Assembly (NCBI RefSeq): GCF_964273065.1
Contig: NZ_OZ186815.1
Span: forward strand, 2,542,001 to 2,606,000
Direction: 5' to 3'
Source of the DNA: Nocardiopsis dassonvillei_B
GTDB lineage: Bacteria > Actinomycetota > Actinomycetes > Streptosporangiales > Streptosporangiaceae
Length of the DNA stretch: 64,000 nt
Below the pieces are notes generated by a model that saw nothing but the letters and a program-made list of their open reading frames with translations, did no database searches and was not told the origin of the DNA. The translations under genes and the position numbers were made by a program. Numbering within the stretch: the first letter of the stretch is position 1; the number at the start of each line of letters is the position of its first letter. This document shows positions 40,569 to 49,647 of this stretch, piece by piece.

Positions 40569-42665
40569 CTATGGCTCCCCCACCGTTCCCGGTGCCGGTA
40601 CTCCCAGGCCGGGGCCGGGGCCGCCCGGACCCCCGCCACGGCCGCTCCCCCGGTGGTCGGCGAGCCAGGCGGGGACGTCGGCTGCGGGCATGGGCCGGGC
40701 GAAGTAGTGGCCCTGGGCGGCCTGGCAGCCGGTGTCGCGGGCCGCCTCGGCCAGGGCGCGGGTCTGCACCCCCTCGGCGGTGGCGCGCATGCCGAGCGCG
40801 TTGACCAGGGCGATGGCGGCGCGGACCACGGTGGGCCCGTTGCCGGTGCCGTCGGTGAGGCGGGCGGTGAACGAGCCGTGGATCTTGACCTCGTCCAGCG
40901 GCAGCCCGGCGAGCTGGACCAGGGTGAAGTGGCCGGTCCCGAAGTCGTCCAGGGCCAGCCCCACCCCCAGTTCGCGGAGCCGGTGGACGGCGGCGGTGGC
41001 CGCGGCGGTGTCGGTGATGAGGGCGCTCTCCCCGATCTCCAGCACCAGGCTCTCGGGCGGGACCCCGTGCTCGGCCAGGGCGGAGGCGACGGTGTCCGGA
41101 AGGTCGGGGTGGAGGAGTTCGCGCACGCCCAGGTTGACGGAGACGGGCAGCAGCAGCCCCCGTTCCCGCCAGTGCGCGGCCCGGGCGAGGGTGATGTCCA
41201 GGACCTGCCCGGTGAACGCCCGGAACAGGTGGGACTCCTCCACGACCGGCATGAACTCCTCGGGCCACAGCAGCCCGCGGGAGGGGTGCCGCCACCGGGC
41301 CAGGGCCTCCAGCCCGACGGCGCGCCCGTCGTCCAGGCTCACCCTGGGCTGGTAGTGCATCTCCAGGGCGCCCTCGGTGAGCCCGCGGCGCAGCTCGCTG
41401 AACAGGCTCAGCCGGGCGGTGGAGTTGCGGTCCTTGCCGGGGTCGTAGGACTCCACCCCGGAGCGGGCGGACTTGGCGACGTACATGGCGACGTCGGCGC
41501 GCTGCATGAGGTGCTCGAAGTCGACGGCGTCCTCGGGGTGCAGGGCGATGCCGATGCTGGCCTCCAGGTCGAGGTCCATGCCGTCGAGGCGGACGGGTTC
41601 GCTCAGGGCGCCGCGCAGCCGGGAGGCGACCTCCGCGGCGGCCTCGGTGTCGCGGATCTGGGGCAGCAGCACAGCGAACTCGTCGCCGCCGAGCCGGGCG
41701 ACGAGGTCGCCGGGCCGGACGCTGTGGGTGAGCCGGCCGGCGACGGTCTGGAGCAGCCGGTCCCCGGTCGGGTGCCCCAGGGTGTCGTTGACCTCCTTGA
41801 ACCGGTCCAGGTCGAGCAGGAGGAGGCCGACCCGGCCGCCGCGCCGCCGGGCCGCGTCGATCTCCTGGTGGGCCCGGACGGTGAGGAGTTTGCGGTTGGC
41901 CAGGCCGGTGAGCTCGTCGTGGTTGGCCTGGTGGTCGCGCTTGACCGACAGCAGCGCGCTGGTGTGCAGGGCGATGAGCGGCAGCGCGAACAGCGGCACG
42001 TACAGCACGGAGTGGGTCGCGGCGACGGCGACCAGGGGCGCCAGGGCTATGAGCACGGTGTTGATCCGGGCCTGGCGGCCGATGCCCTTGAACATGACCT
42101 GGGACAGGGGGACGCGTTCGTGCATGGCGACGGCACAGGTCACCAGCACCCGGTTGACCAGGAAGTAGGCGGTCCCGGCCAGGCCGACGGCGATGAGGCC
42201 CTCCCCGGCGGGGATCCACCCGGTGGCGCGCAGCGGCGGCAGGACCAGGCGCAGGACGGCGTCGGCGGCGCCCAGGGACAGGACGTACTGGGCGGCGTTG
42301 AACGCGGTGCGGTGGGAGGCGTGGCCGCGGGCGAACCCGGTGATGACGGTGGCGGCGGCCTGGACGAGCCCGGCCAGGGGCAGTCCCTGGAAGATCACCA
42401 GGGCCAGGGAGAACGGCAGGGAGGTGGGGACGCCGTCGCCGGGCGGCTGCCCGGGGATGGAGACGGGGCGCAGCTCGCCCAGGACGACCATGGCGAGCAG
42501 GACCCAGGTGAGGGGTTCGACGGCGTACCGGGTCAGGGCGGGGCCCGACCACAGCAGGGCGGCGGCGAGCAGGAGCGTCCCGGCGACGACGGTGCCCGTC
42601 ATGTACAGCCAGAGCGGGGTGCCGGCGCGGGGGCCGATGTCCCGGGTACTGATGGGATCTCTCAT
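40569..42665 (-). CDS. Membrane GGDEF-EAL c-di-GMP turnover protein
   Basis: 698 residues. Six to seven N-terminal transmembrane helices (about 15-240, a MASE-like sensor) precede a GGDEF domain with LGGDEFAVLL (near 327) and the inhibitory I-site RPGD five residues before it. An EAL domain follows (LEALARW near 455, ALDDFGTGHFTL, TAEGVQT, QGHYFARPM). In the phosphodiesterase the usual KID reads KIH, but residues known to bind metal and substrate appear kept. ATG 42665 has GAGGAC upstream. It follows gatC on the same strand by 45 bp. Confidence 0.92.
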   Translation of the reverse strand: MRDPISTRDIGPRAGTPLWLYMTGTVVAGTLLLAAALLWSGPALTRYAVEPLTWVLLAMVVLGELRPVSIPGQPPGDGVPTSLPFSLALVIFQGLPLAGLVQAAATVITGFARGHASHRTAFNAAQYVLSLGAADAVLRLVLPPLRATGWIPAGEGLIAVGLAGTAYFLVNRVLVTCAVAMHERVPLSQVMFKGIGRQARINTVLIALAPLVAVAATHSVLYVPLFALPLIALHTSALLSVKRDHQANHDELTGLANRKLLTVRAHQEIDAARRRGGRVGLLLLDLDRFKEVNDTLGHPTGDRLLQTVAGRLTHSVRPGDLVARLGGDEFAVLLPQIRDTEAAAEVASRLRGALSEPVRLDGMDLDLEASIGIALHPEDAVDFEHLMQRADVAMYVAKSARSGVESYDPGKDRNSTARLSLFSELRRGLTEGALEMHYQPRVSLDDGRAVGLEALARWRHPSRGLLWPEEFMPVVEESHLFRAFTGQVLDITLARAAHWRERGLLLPVSVNLGVRELLHPDLPDTVASALAEHGVPPESLVLEIGESALITDTAAATAAVHRLRELGVGLALDDFGTGHFTLVQLAGLPLDEVKIHGSFTARLTDGTGNGPTVVRAAIALVNALGMRATAEGVQTRALAEAARDTGCQAAQGHYFARPMPAADVPAWLADHRGSGRGGGPGGPGPGLGVPAPGTVGEP

Positions 42666-42987
42666 GCGTGCCGTCCTCACGAGGGGGACGCGGGGTCCGG
42701 CGGCGCGGTCGGCACCGCCGGGGCTCCTGATGGTTCCGGTCTACGGGACCGGTCACCCCTCCATGACCGAATCCCGGGTTCGGTGGCGCCCGTTTCCCGG
42801 GGCGCACTGTCCACCTTACGCTGCTTCGTCACCAAGTGTCGCCTGTTCGGAACTATCAGTTAACCAAGGCGCGGGGAGATCGTGGCCGGAACCGGAAAAA
42901 GATACGGCGACCCGGAACGGACCCCGAACCGCCACCCGTCGGACGGGCGTGCGGGACGGGGGGTTCCGGGCCGCCGGACCCCGCTCA

Positions 42988-45240
42988 TCACTCCTGGTCG
43001 TAGGCCTGTTCCCGGTCGGAGGTCACCGCCTCGGCGGCCCCGGGCTCCTCCGGCGGGTTGATCCGCAGCTTCTCGGCTGCCTCGGGGCCGGCCTCCAGCA
43101 GGACCCGGAACCCCTGCTCGTCGAGGATCGGCACACCCAGCTTGACGGCCTTGTCGTACTTGGACCCGGGGCTGTCGCCCACCACCACGAATCCGGTCTT
43201 CTTGGACACCGAGGCGGTGGCCCGGCCGCCGCGCTCGGCGATGGACTCCTTGGCCCCGTCCCGGGTGAAGCCCTCCAGCGAGCCGGTGACCACCACCGTC
43301 ACCCCGTCCAGCACGTTCGAGACGGACTCGTCGACCTCGTCCTCCATGCGCACCCCGGCCGCCGCCCACTTGGCGACGATCTCCCGGTGCCAGTCGACCT
43401 CGAACCACTCCCGGATGGAGCGGGCGATGGTGGGGCCGATGCCGTCCACCGCGGCCAGCTCCTCCTCGGAGGCGGCGCGGATGGCGTCCATCGACCGGAA
43501 GTGGCGGGCCAGGTCCTCGGCGGCGCGCGGGCCCACGTGCCGGATGGACAGCGCCACCAGCACCCGCCACAGCGGCCGTGTCTTGGCGATCTCCAGCTGC
43601 TCGAACAGCTTCTCCACGGTCTTCTTGGGCTCGCCCTTGAGGTTGGCGAAGAACGACACGACCTTGGGCTCGCCGGTCCTGGGATCGGTCTTGGGCTCGG
43701 AGGTGTCGGGGTCGAGCACGTGGGTGCGGATCGGCAGCAGCTGCTCGACGGTGAGGTCGAACAGGTCGCCCTCGTCCTTGAGCGGGGCGTCGGCGGGCTC
43801 CAGCGGCCGGGTCAGCGCGGTGGCCGCCACGTACCCGAGCGCCTCGATGTCCAGGGCCTTGCGGCCGGCCACGAAGTACACCCGCTCGCGCAGCTGTCCG
43901 GGGCAGGACCGGGCGTTGGGGCAGCGCAGGTCGACGTCGCCCTCCTTCTGCCGGCCCAGCGGCGTGCCGCACTCGGGGCACTTCTCCGGCATGACGAACG
44001 GCCGCTCGGTGCCGTCGCGCTTCTCCACCACCGGTCCGACGATCTCGGGGATGACGTCGCCCGCCTTGCGCAGCACCACCGTGTCGCCGATGAGCACGCC
44101 CTTGCGCGCGACCTCCTGGGCGTTGTGCAGGGTGGCGAACTCCACCTCGGACCCGGCGACGAGCACCGGCTCCATCACGCCGTAGGGGGTGACCCGGCCG
44201 GTGCGGCCCACGCCCACCTTGATGTCCACCAGCTTCGTGGTGACCTCCTCCGGCGGGTACTTGTAGGCGATCGCCCAGCGCGGGGCGCGGCTGGTGGAGC
44301 CCAGCCGCCGCTGGAGCGCGAAGTCGTCCACCTTGACGACGATGCCGTCGATCTCGTAGGCGGGCTCGTGCCGGTGCTCCTGGTAGTGGGAGACGTAGGC
44401 GCGCACCTCGTCCATGGTGGACACGACCCTGTAGCGGTCGCTGAGCGGCAGCCCCCACTCCCCGAGCAGCGCGTACGCCTGGGACTGGCTGGTGAACCGC
44501 ACGTCCTCCGAGCCGGGGGCCGGGGTGTAGGCGCCCACACCGTGCACGATCATCGACAGCGGACGGGTGGCGGTGACCCGCGGGTCCTTCTGCCGCAGCG
44601 ACCCGGCTGCGGCGTTGCGCGGGTTGGCGAAGGGGGTGTGCTCGCCGGTCTCGGAGATGCGCCGGTTGAGCGCCTCGAACGCCTCCACCGGCAGGAACAC
44701 TTCGCCGCGCACCTCCAGCAGCTCGGGCGCCGGTCGCACGCTCTCGTCGAGCCGCTCGGGCACCGCGTCGATGGTGCGGATGTTGAGGGTGATGTCCTCG
44801 CCCACCCGCCCGTCGCCGCGGGTGGCGGCGCGCACCAGGCGGCCCCTCTCGTACACCAGGTCCACGGCCAGGCCGTCGATCTTCAGCTCGCACAGGTAGG
44901 CGCCGACGGGCACCTCCGCCGAGGCGCGGTCCGCCCAGGCGCTCAGCTCGTCGAAGTCGAAGGCGTTGCCCAGGCTCTCCATCCGCACCAGGTGCTCGAC
45001 CGCGGCGAAGTCGACGCTGATCGGCGCGCCGACCTTCTGGGTGGGCGAGTCCTGGGTGATGAGCTGCGGGTACTTCTCCTCCAGGTCGCGCAGCTCGCCC
45101 ATGAGCGCGTCGTACTCGGCGTCGGAGACGATGGGGGTGCCGAGGTAGTAGCGGTAGCTGTGGTCGTCCAGCTCCAGGGACAGCTCCTCGTGCCGGTTGC
45201 GCGCCTCGTCGGGGATGTCGGTGGTGTTCTCGGGCGCCAC
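42988..45240 (-). CDS. ligA: NAD+-dependent DNA ligase
   Basis: 750 residues. It seals nicks during replication and repair. The adenylation lysine is in ELKIDGLAVDL, preceded by SLGNAFDFDEL. An OB-fold (IGDTVVLRKAGDVIPEIVG), a zinc finger with CPECGTPLG and CPNARSCPGQL, helix-hairpin-helix repeats and a C-terminal BRCT domain (GVTVVVTGSLEGFTRDGAKE) follow. A 30-residue insertion around DPDTSEPKTDPRTGEPK lies between zinc finger and HhH. GTG 45240 is near AAAGGCGG. Confidence 0.96.
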   Translation of the reverse strand: MAPENTTDIPDEARNRHEELSLELDDHSYRYYLGTPIVSDAEYDALMGELRDLEEKYPQLITQDSPTQKVGAPISVDFAAVEHLVRMESLGNAFDFDELSAWADRASAEVPVGAYLCELKIDGLAVDLVYERGRLVRAATRGDGRVGEDITLNIRTIDAVPERLDESVRPAPELLEVRGEVFLPVEAFEALNRRISETGEHTPFANPRNAAAGSLRQKDPRVTATRPLSMIVHGVGAYTPAPGSEDVRFTSQSQAYALLGEWGLPLSDRYRVVSTMDEVRAYVSHYQEHRHEPAYEIDGIVVKVDDFALQRRLGSTSRAPRWAIAYKYPPEEVTTKLVDIKVGVGRTGRVTPYGVMEPVLVAGSEVEFATLHNAQEVARKGVLIGDTVVLRKAGDVIPEIVGPVVEKRDGTERPFVMPEKCPECGTPLGRQKEGDVDLRCPNARSCPGQLRERVYFVAGRKALDIEALGYVAATALTRPLEPADAPLKDEGDLFDLTVEQLLPIRTHVLDPDTSEPKTDPRTGEPKVVSFFANLKGEPKKTVEKLFEQLEIAKTRPLWRVLVALSIRHVGPRAAEDLARHFRSMDAIRAASEEELAAVDGIGPTIARSIREWFEVDWHREIVAKWAAAGVRMEDEVDESVSNVLDGVTVVVTGSLEGFTRDGAKESIAERGGRATASVSKKTGFVVVGDSPGSKYDKAVKLGVPILDEQGFRVLLEAGPEAAEKLRINPPEEPGAAEAVTSDREQAYDQE

Positions 45241-45267
45241 GTGGCCGCCTTTCCGTCTCGTGCTCGA

Positions 45268-46311
45268 CTACGACCGTCGGGGCTCGTCCCGCAGGACCCG
45301 CGCCCCGTCCCGCACGGCTTTCAGGGCCGCCCGGGCGTGGTGGGGGGAGGCACCGGCCAGCCCGCACGCGGGGGTGGCCACCACCGCACGGGTCAGCAGG
45401 TCAGGGCCGAAACCCAGCCGGTTCCACAACTCGCGTACGACCTCGACGCTAGTCGCCGGGTCTGACATTCGGTCACGCTGTGCGGGGGGCGGATCGACCG
45501 CCGGAACGACGCCCAGAAGCAGGCCCACACCGGCCTCGACGGCGGTGCCGACCAGGTCGTCGTGGCGCCGGTCGAGCAGCGCGGCGTCCAGGCTCAGCGC
45601 CCGCGCGCCGCTGCGGCGCAGCAGGTCCAGGGGGGCGTCGGCGGAGCAGCAGTGGGCGGCGGGGACCGCCCCGGCCTCCTCCACCGCGCCGAACAGGGTG
45701 CGCAGCACCTCCTCCACCCGGACCCGGTCCACGGCGCGCAGCCGCCCGTAGCCGCTGGCGGTGGGCAGGGCTCCCATCAGGACGGCGGGCAGGGAGGGTT
45801 CGTCGACCTGCACGATGATCCGGGCGCCGGGCACCCGTTTGCGGACCTGGGCGATGTGGGCGCGCACGCCCTCCAGGTGGGAGTCGGCCAGGTCGCGGTA
45901 CGCGCCGGGATCGGCGACCATGCGCTGGCCGTTGCGCAGCTCGACGGAGGCCGCCATCGTCCAGGGGCCGGCCACCTGGACCTTGAGGGCGCCCTCGTAG
46001 GCGTGGGCGTGCTCGGCGAGGACGTCCAGGTCGCGGGAGAGGAAGCCGTGGGCGCGGTACAGGTCGCGGCCGGGGGTGTCGGCGACGCGCCAGCCGGTGG
46101 GCTGCACCTCGACGGGGAACTCCACCAGGAGTCCGGCGGTGCGGCCGATCATGTCCGCGCCGACCCCGCGGCCGGGGAGTTCGGGCAGGTGCGGCAGGTC
46201 GGGGAGTTCGCCCAGGACGGTGCGGACCGCCTCGTCGGGGTCCTCTCCGGGCCAGGACCCGACCCCGGTGGAGGAGGCGGCGGGCCAGGGGTAGGGGTGC
46301 TGTTCTGTCAC
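45268..46311 (-). CDS. Cobalamin-independent methionine synthase-like protein
   Basis: 347 residues, the short single-barrel form of the MetE/UROD superfamily. It opens with STGVGSWPGEDPDEAVRTVL. It retains candidate zinc ligands in PAAHCCSADAPLDLL and the later cysteine in VATPACGLAG, as in the C-terminal half of MetE. The acidic IIVQVDEPSLPAVL strand is typical. Short homologues may use a methyl donor other than folate; the reaction is not certain. It lies 28 bp upstream of ligA. GTG 46311 has only a weak ribosome site. Confidence 0.82.
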   Translation of the reverse strand: MTEQHPYPWPAASSTGVGSWPGEDPDEAVRTVLGELPDLPHLPELPGRGVGADMIGRTAGLLVEFPVEVQPTGWRVADTPGRDLYRAHGFLSRDLDVLAEHAHAYEGALKVQVAGPWTMAASVELRNGQRMVADPGAYRDLADSHLEGVRAHIAQVRKRVPGARIIVQVDEPSLPAVLMGALPTASGYGRLRAVDRVRVEEVLRTLFGAVEEAGAVPAAHCCSADAPLDLLRRSGARALSLDAALLDRRHDDLVGTAVEAGVGLLLGVVPAVDPPPAQRDRMSDPATSVEVVRELWNRLGFGPDLLTRAVVATPACGLAGASPHHARAALKAVRDGARVLRDEPRRS

Positions 46312-46402
46312 ATCGCCCAAGGTTAGGGCAACGGGGCACCGGGGAACGGTACGGCGCGGCGGCCGGGCACGGCCGGCCCCGGGCGGCGGGGGCGGGTCCG
46401 GC

Positions 46403-46966
46403 TCAGGCGGTGGCGGTGCGCTCGGGGGCGGATCCGGTGTCGGGCCCCGCCTCCGCGGCGGCCCCGGGGCCCGCCTCCCCTGCACCGGGCGCCGCGGTGG
46501 CGCCCCGGCGGCGGCGGACCAGCACCATGGCGGTGACCAGCACCGCGGCCGCGGCGATGACGCCGGCCGCCGTCCACGGCGAGTCCAGGAACAGCTTGAG
46601 CCAGGTGCCGACGATCCCGGCGATGACCATGCCCCACAGGCCCGCCCAGGCCAGGCCGCCGACGAACACGGCGGCGAGGTAGCGCGGGAAGCGCATCCGC
46701 ACCACACCGGCGGACAGGTTGATGGCGGTCTGCATGCCGACGGTGAAGAAGCTCAGGGTGACCACGGGAGCCCCGTAGCGGTCCACCAGGTTCCTGGCCC
46801 GCTCCAGCCGGGGACCCAGGCGCGTGCCCACGCGGCTGCGGTTCACCCCGGCGCCCAGTCCGCGGCCGATCCAGTACGTCGCGGGGGCGCGCAGCAGGAT
46901 GACGACGAGCAGGGTGAAGTAGACCACCCAGAAGGGTTGTCCCTCGAGGAAAGCGAACTGGGGCAT
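46403..46966 (-). CDS. DedA-family membrane protein
   Basis: 187 residues. It has four to five transmembrane segments (WVVYFTLLVVILLRAPATYW at the start) and the DedA/SNARE-associated pattern around RNLVDRYGAPVVTLSFFTVG and RFPRYLAAVFVGGLAWAGLW. DedA proteins are linked to membrane homeostasis and lipid-carrier recycling. ATG 46966 is preferred because GGGAGA lies seven bases upstream. An iron-box-like sequence lies 32-50 bp upstream between candidate promoter hexamers. Confidence 0.85.
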   Translation of the reverse strand: MPQFAFLEGQPFWVVYFTLLVVILLRAPATYWIGRGLGAGVNRSRVGTRLGPRLERARNLVDRYGAPVVTLSFFTVGMQTAINLSAGVVRMRFPRYLAAVFVGGLAWAGLWGMVIAGIVGTWLKLFLDSPWTAAGVIAAAAVLVTAMVLVRRRRGATAAPGAGEAGPGAAAEAGPDTGSAPERTATA

Positions 46967-46997
46967 GGACGGGTCTCCCAACCTTGACCCCCCTGAG

Positions 46998-47016
46998 TTT
47001 GCATTGCCTTACCTAA
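46998..47016 (-). promoter_or_regulatory. Candidate iron box (IdeR/DmdR type)
   Basis: TTAGGTAAGGCAATGCAAA (minus strand) matches 14 of 19 positions of the consensus TTAGGTTAGGCTAACCTAA. It sits between TTGCCC and CAAACT hexamers, the position of a typical repressor site. Confidence 0.4.
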
Positions 47017-47116
47017 CCCGGGCAAGGGCCGAAGGGCGGAAAGTGATGGAAAACTGTCCCGTTCTGACCGTTTCGTCCGGCAAGTGGCGGGGCTCACGCC
47101 CCGCCTCCTCCCCTGG

Positions 47117-48214
47117 TCAGGCGGACACCGCCGAGCGCGACGTCGCGGAGATCGTCGCCGACCCCAGCACCGTGTCGCCCCGCTCGCCGTCGTAGACCAC
47201 CACGGCCTGCCCGGTCGCCACCCCGGCGGCGGGCTCGGCCAGCCGCACCACCAGCTCGGGTCCGTCCGCGCCCTCCCGCTGGTGCACCGTCGCCCGGTAC
47301 ACCTCTCCGTGGGCGCGCAGCTGGACGTGGCAGTCGGTGGGCACGGCCGGCGGCTCGGAGCCGCTCCACACCGGGCGGACCCCGGTGATCCCGTCCACCA
47401 GCAGCGCCTCGCGGGGTCCCACCGTCACCGTGTTGCCCACCGGCTCGATGGACAGCACGTAGCGCGGGTTCGGAGCACCGCCCAGGCCCAGGCCCTTGCG
47501 CTGGCCCACCGTGAACGCGTGCGCGCCCCGGTGCTCGCCCAGCACGTTGCCGTCCTGGTCCAGGATCTCCCCGGGCCGCTCCCCCAGCCTGCGGTTGAGG
47601 AACCCGGCGGTGTCGCCGTCGGCGATGAAGCAGATGTCGTGGCTGTCGGGCTTGTCGGCCACCGACAGGCCGCGCCGCTCCGCCTCGGCCCGCACCTCCT
47701 CCTTGGTGCAGTCGCCCAGCGGGAACACCGCGTGCTCCACCTGCTCGGCTGTGAGCACGCCCAGCACGTACGACTGGTCCTTGTCCCGGTCCACGCTGCG
47801 CACCAGCCGCCCGTCGACCTTGCGGACGTGGTGGCCGGTGGCGACCGCGTCGAAGCCCAGGGCGATCGCCCGGTCCAGCACCGCCTCGAACTTGATCTTC
47901 TCGTTGCAGCGCAGGCACGGGTTGGGCGTGTTGCCCGACTCGTACTCGGCGACGAAGTCCTGCACGACCTCGCGGTCGAACTCCTCCGACATGTCCCACA
48001 CGTAGAAGGGGATGCCGATGACGTCGGCGGCCCGGCGGGCGTCGTGGGAGTCCTCCACCGTGCAGCACCCGCGGGCGCCCGTGCGGTAGGACTGCGGGTT
48101 CTTGGAGAGCGCCAGGTGGACGCCGGTCACGTCGTGGCCGGCCTCGGCCACCCGGGCCGCGGCGACCGCGGAATCGACCCCGCCCGACATGGCGGCCAGT
48201 ACACGCAAAGTCAT
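47117..48214 (-). CDS. mnmA: tRNA-specific 2-thiouridylase
   Basis: 365 residues. It installs the 2-thio group on U34 of tRNAs for Lys, Glu and Gln. The ATP PP-loop is AMSGGVDSAVAA. The catalytic cysteines lie in NTPNPCLRCNEKIKF and SHDICFIADGD, and GEHRGAHAFTVGQRKGLGLG marks the family. The conserved GAR-G-CCTVEDSHDARR stretch near residue 50 fits actinobacterial forms. ATG 48214 is the only reasonable start. It is divergent from the gene at 48289. Confidence 0.96.
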   Translation of the reverse strand: MTLRVLAAMSGGVDSAVAAARVAEAGHDVTGVHLALSKNPQSYRTGARGCCTVEDSHDARRAADVIGIPFYVWDMSEEFDREVVQDFVAEYESGNTPNPCLRCNEKIKFEAVLDRAIALGFDAVATGHHVRKVDGRLVRSVDRDKDQSYVLGVLTAEQVEHAVFPLGDCTKEEVRAEAERRGLSVADKPDSHDICFIADGDTAGFLNRRLGERPGEILDQDGNVLGEHRGAHAFTVGQRKGLGLGGAPNPRYVLSIEPVGNTVTVGPREALLVDGITGVRPVWSGSEPPAVPTDCHVQLRAHGEVYRATVHQREGADGPELVVRLAEPAAGVATGQAVVVYDGERGDTVLGSATISATSRSAVSA

Positions 48215-48288
48215 AGTGGTCCCAGACTATGCGCCTCTCGGGGGTGTGCGGGGCGGGGGTGGTCGTCCGCTTCTGCGAAAATCGACGC

Positions 48289-49470
48289 ATGGCTCTGTTC
48301 CGTCGTCGCCGCTCCAACGACACCACCGACCCGTCCGCCGCCATCTCCGCGTTCTGGGAGGCCTGGCCGTCCCTGCGCGGCCCCCTGGCCGAGGCCGTCG
48401 AGGCGGACCGCCCGGCCCCCGAGGAGACCGCCGAACGGGTGACCTCGCTGGTCAAGGCCGTGCACCCGGACCTCGACTGGGAGGTGGGCCCGGCCCCGGC
48501 CGCGCCCAGGCCGGACCTGGCCGACCTGGACCTGTCGATGGACGTCGACCCCGACGAGCTGCTGGAGCGGCTGGCGGCGCTGGACGACCCGGGCTCCCTC
48601 GCCGAGCCCGCCGCCCACGCCCTCACCCTGCGCCCGGGCGCCTCCGACGACGCCCGCATCCAGTCCGAGCGCTGGTACCGCTCGGCCCCCGACGACGGCT
48701 CCTGGCGGTTCCTCCCGGCCAGACCCGCCGACCACGAGGGCCTGGCCAGGACCGTGCGCTGGGACGACCACGAGCTGGACCTGTCCCACGTGTCGGTGTC
48801 GATGCACGTCGACCACGCCTCGGGACGGATCGCGGTGGGCGTCTACCACCCCGACAACATGTTCCTGTCCGAGGACGTGCGCCGCTCCCTGGCCGACCAC
48901 GTGGTGCTGCTCGCCCTGGGCGAGGACGACGTCGTCCGCTACATCGGCGGGGTGACCGCGCTGGACGAGTCGCCCATGGACCCGTTGCCGCCCACCTCCA
49001 TCCCCTCGACGGTGCGCCAGATGGTCGACATGATCGGCGGCGGCGAGGGCGGCTGGGTCACCCTGCGCGGGACCGGGCCGGGGCGCGGACGGGTCACCTT
49101 CTCCGCCCGCCACCCGCTGACCCGCCGCGACCTCCCCGCCCTCACGCTGGCCGTGCGCGTGATCGTGCCCTACGCCGAGACCGCCGCCGACGGCAGCCCG
49201 GGCGAGACCTCCGCGCTCGCCCTCCAGGACCTGGAGAACCGGCTGAACCGGGTGCTGGGCGACGACGGCGCGATGGTCATGCACCAGACCGTGCCCGGCC
49301 GCAAGGACATGCTGTTCTACCTCGACCCGGACTCGGGGGTGCTGGCCCCGTTCGAGGAGGAGCTCAAGGGCTGGGCCGAGGGCGACCTCAAGCTCAGCAC
49401 CCGGCTGGACCCCGAACGGAGCGTGTTCGGCGGCCTCCTGCGCCCCTACCGCGCCTTCTTCAAGCGCTGA
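48289..49470 (+). CDS. Conserved hypothetical protein (DUF695-like region)
   Basis: 393 residues, cytosolic. The N-terminus MALFRRRRSNDTTDPSAAIS leads into AFWEAWPSLRGPLAEA. A two-domain alpha/beta layout follows, with LSHVSVSMHVDHASGRIAVGVYHP, VVLLALGEDDVVRYIGGV and later MVMHQTVPGRKDMLFYLD. The first half resembles DUF695, with moderate certainty. No catalytic motif is seen. ATG 48289 has no clear ribosome site and may be leaderless. It is transcribed away from mnmA with 74 bp between starts. Confidence 0.7.
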   Translation: MALFRRRRSNDTTDPSAAISAFWEAWPSLRGPLAEAVEADRPAPEETAERVTSLVKAVHPDLDWEVGPAPAAPRPDLADLDLSMDVDPDELLERLAALDDPGSLAEPAAHALTLRPGASDDARIQSERWYRSAPDDGSWRFLPARPADHEGLARTVRWDDHELDLSHVSVSMHVDHASGRIAVGVYHPDNMFLSEDVRRSLADHVVLLALGEDDVVRYIGGVTALDESPMDPLPPTSIPSTVRQMVDMIGGGEGGWVTLRGTGPGRGRVTFSARHPLTRRDLPALTLAVRVIVPYAETAADGSPGETSALALQDLENRLNRVLGDDGAMVMHQTVPGRKDMLFYLDPDSGVLAPFEEELKGWAEGDLKLSTRLDPERSVFGGLLRPYRAFFKR

Positions 49471-49647
49471 TCCGTCAAAGTGCGGGCCCTCCCCCGTGGG
49501 CTCCCGTTGACCGCCCGGCGACCCGGGGCGGACCCCGTCCGTACCGGGCCGCCGGGCGGGTCAAGCCCGGATCCCGCGTTGCACATCTGGCGCTCAAGCC
49601 CCGACAGGCGTAACGTGGCCTCCCCGCCAGGAGGATGATTCGGCCTG

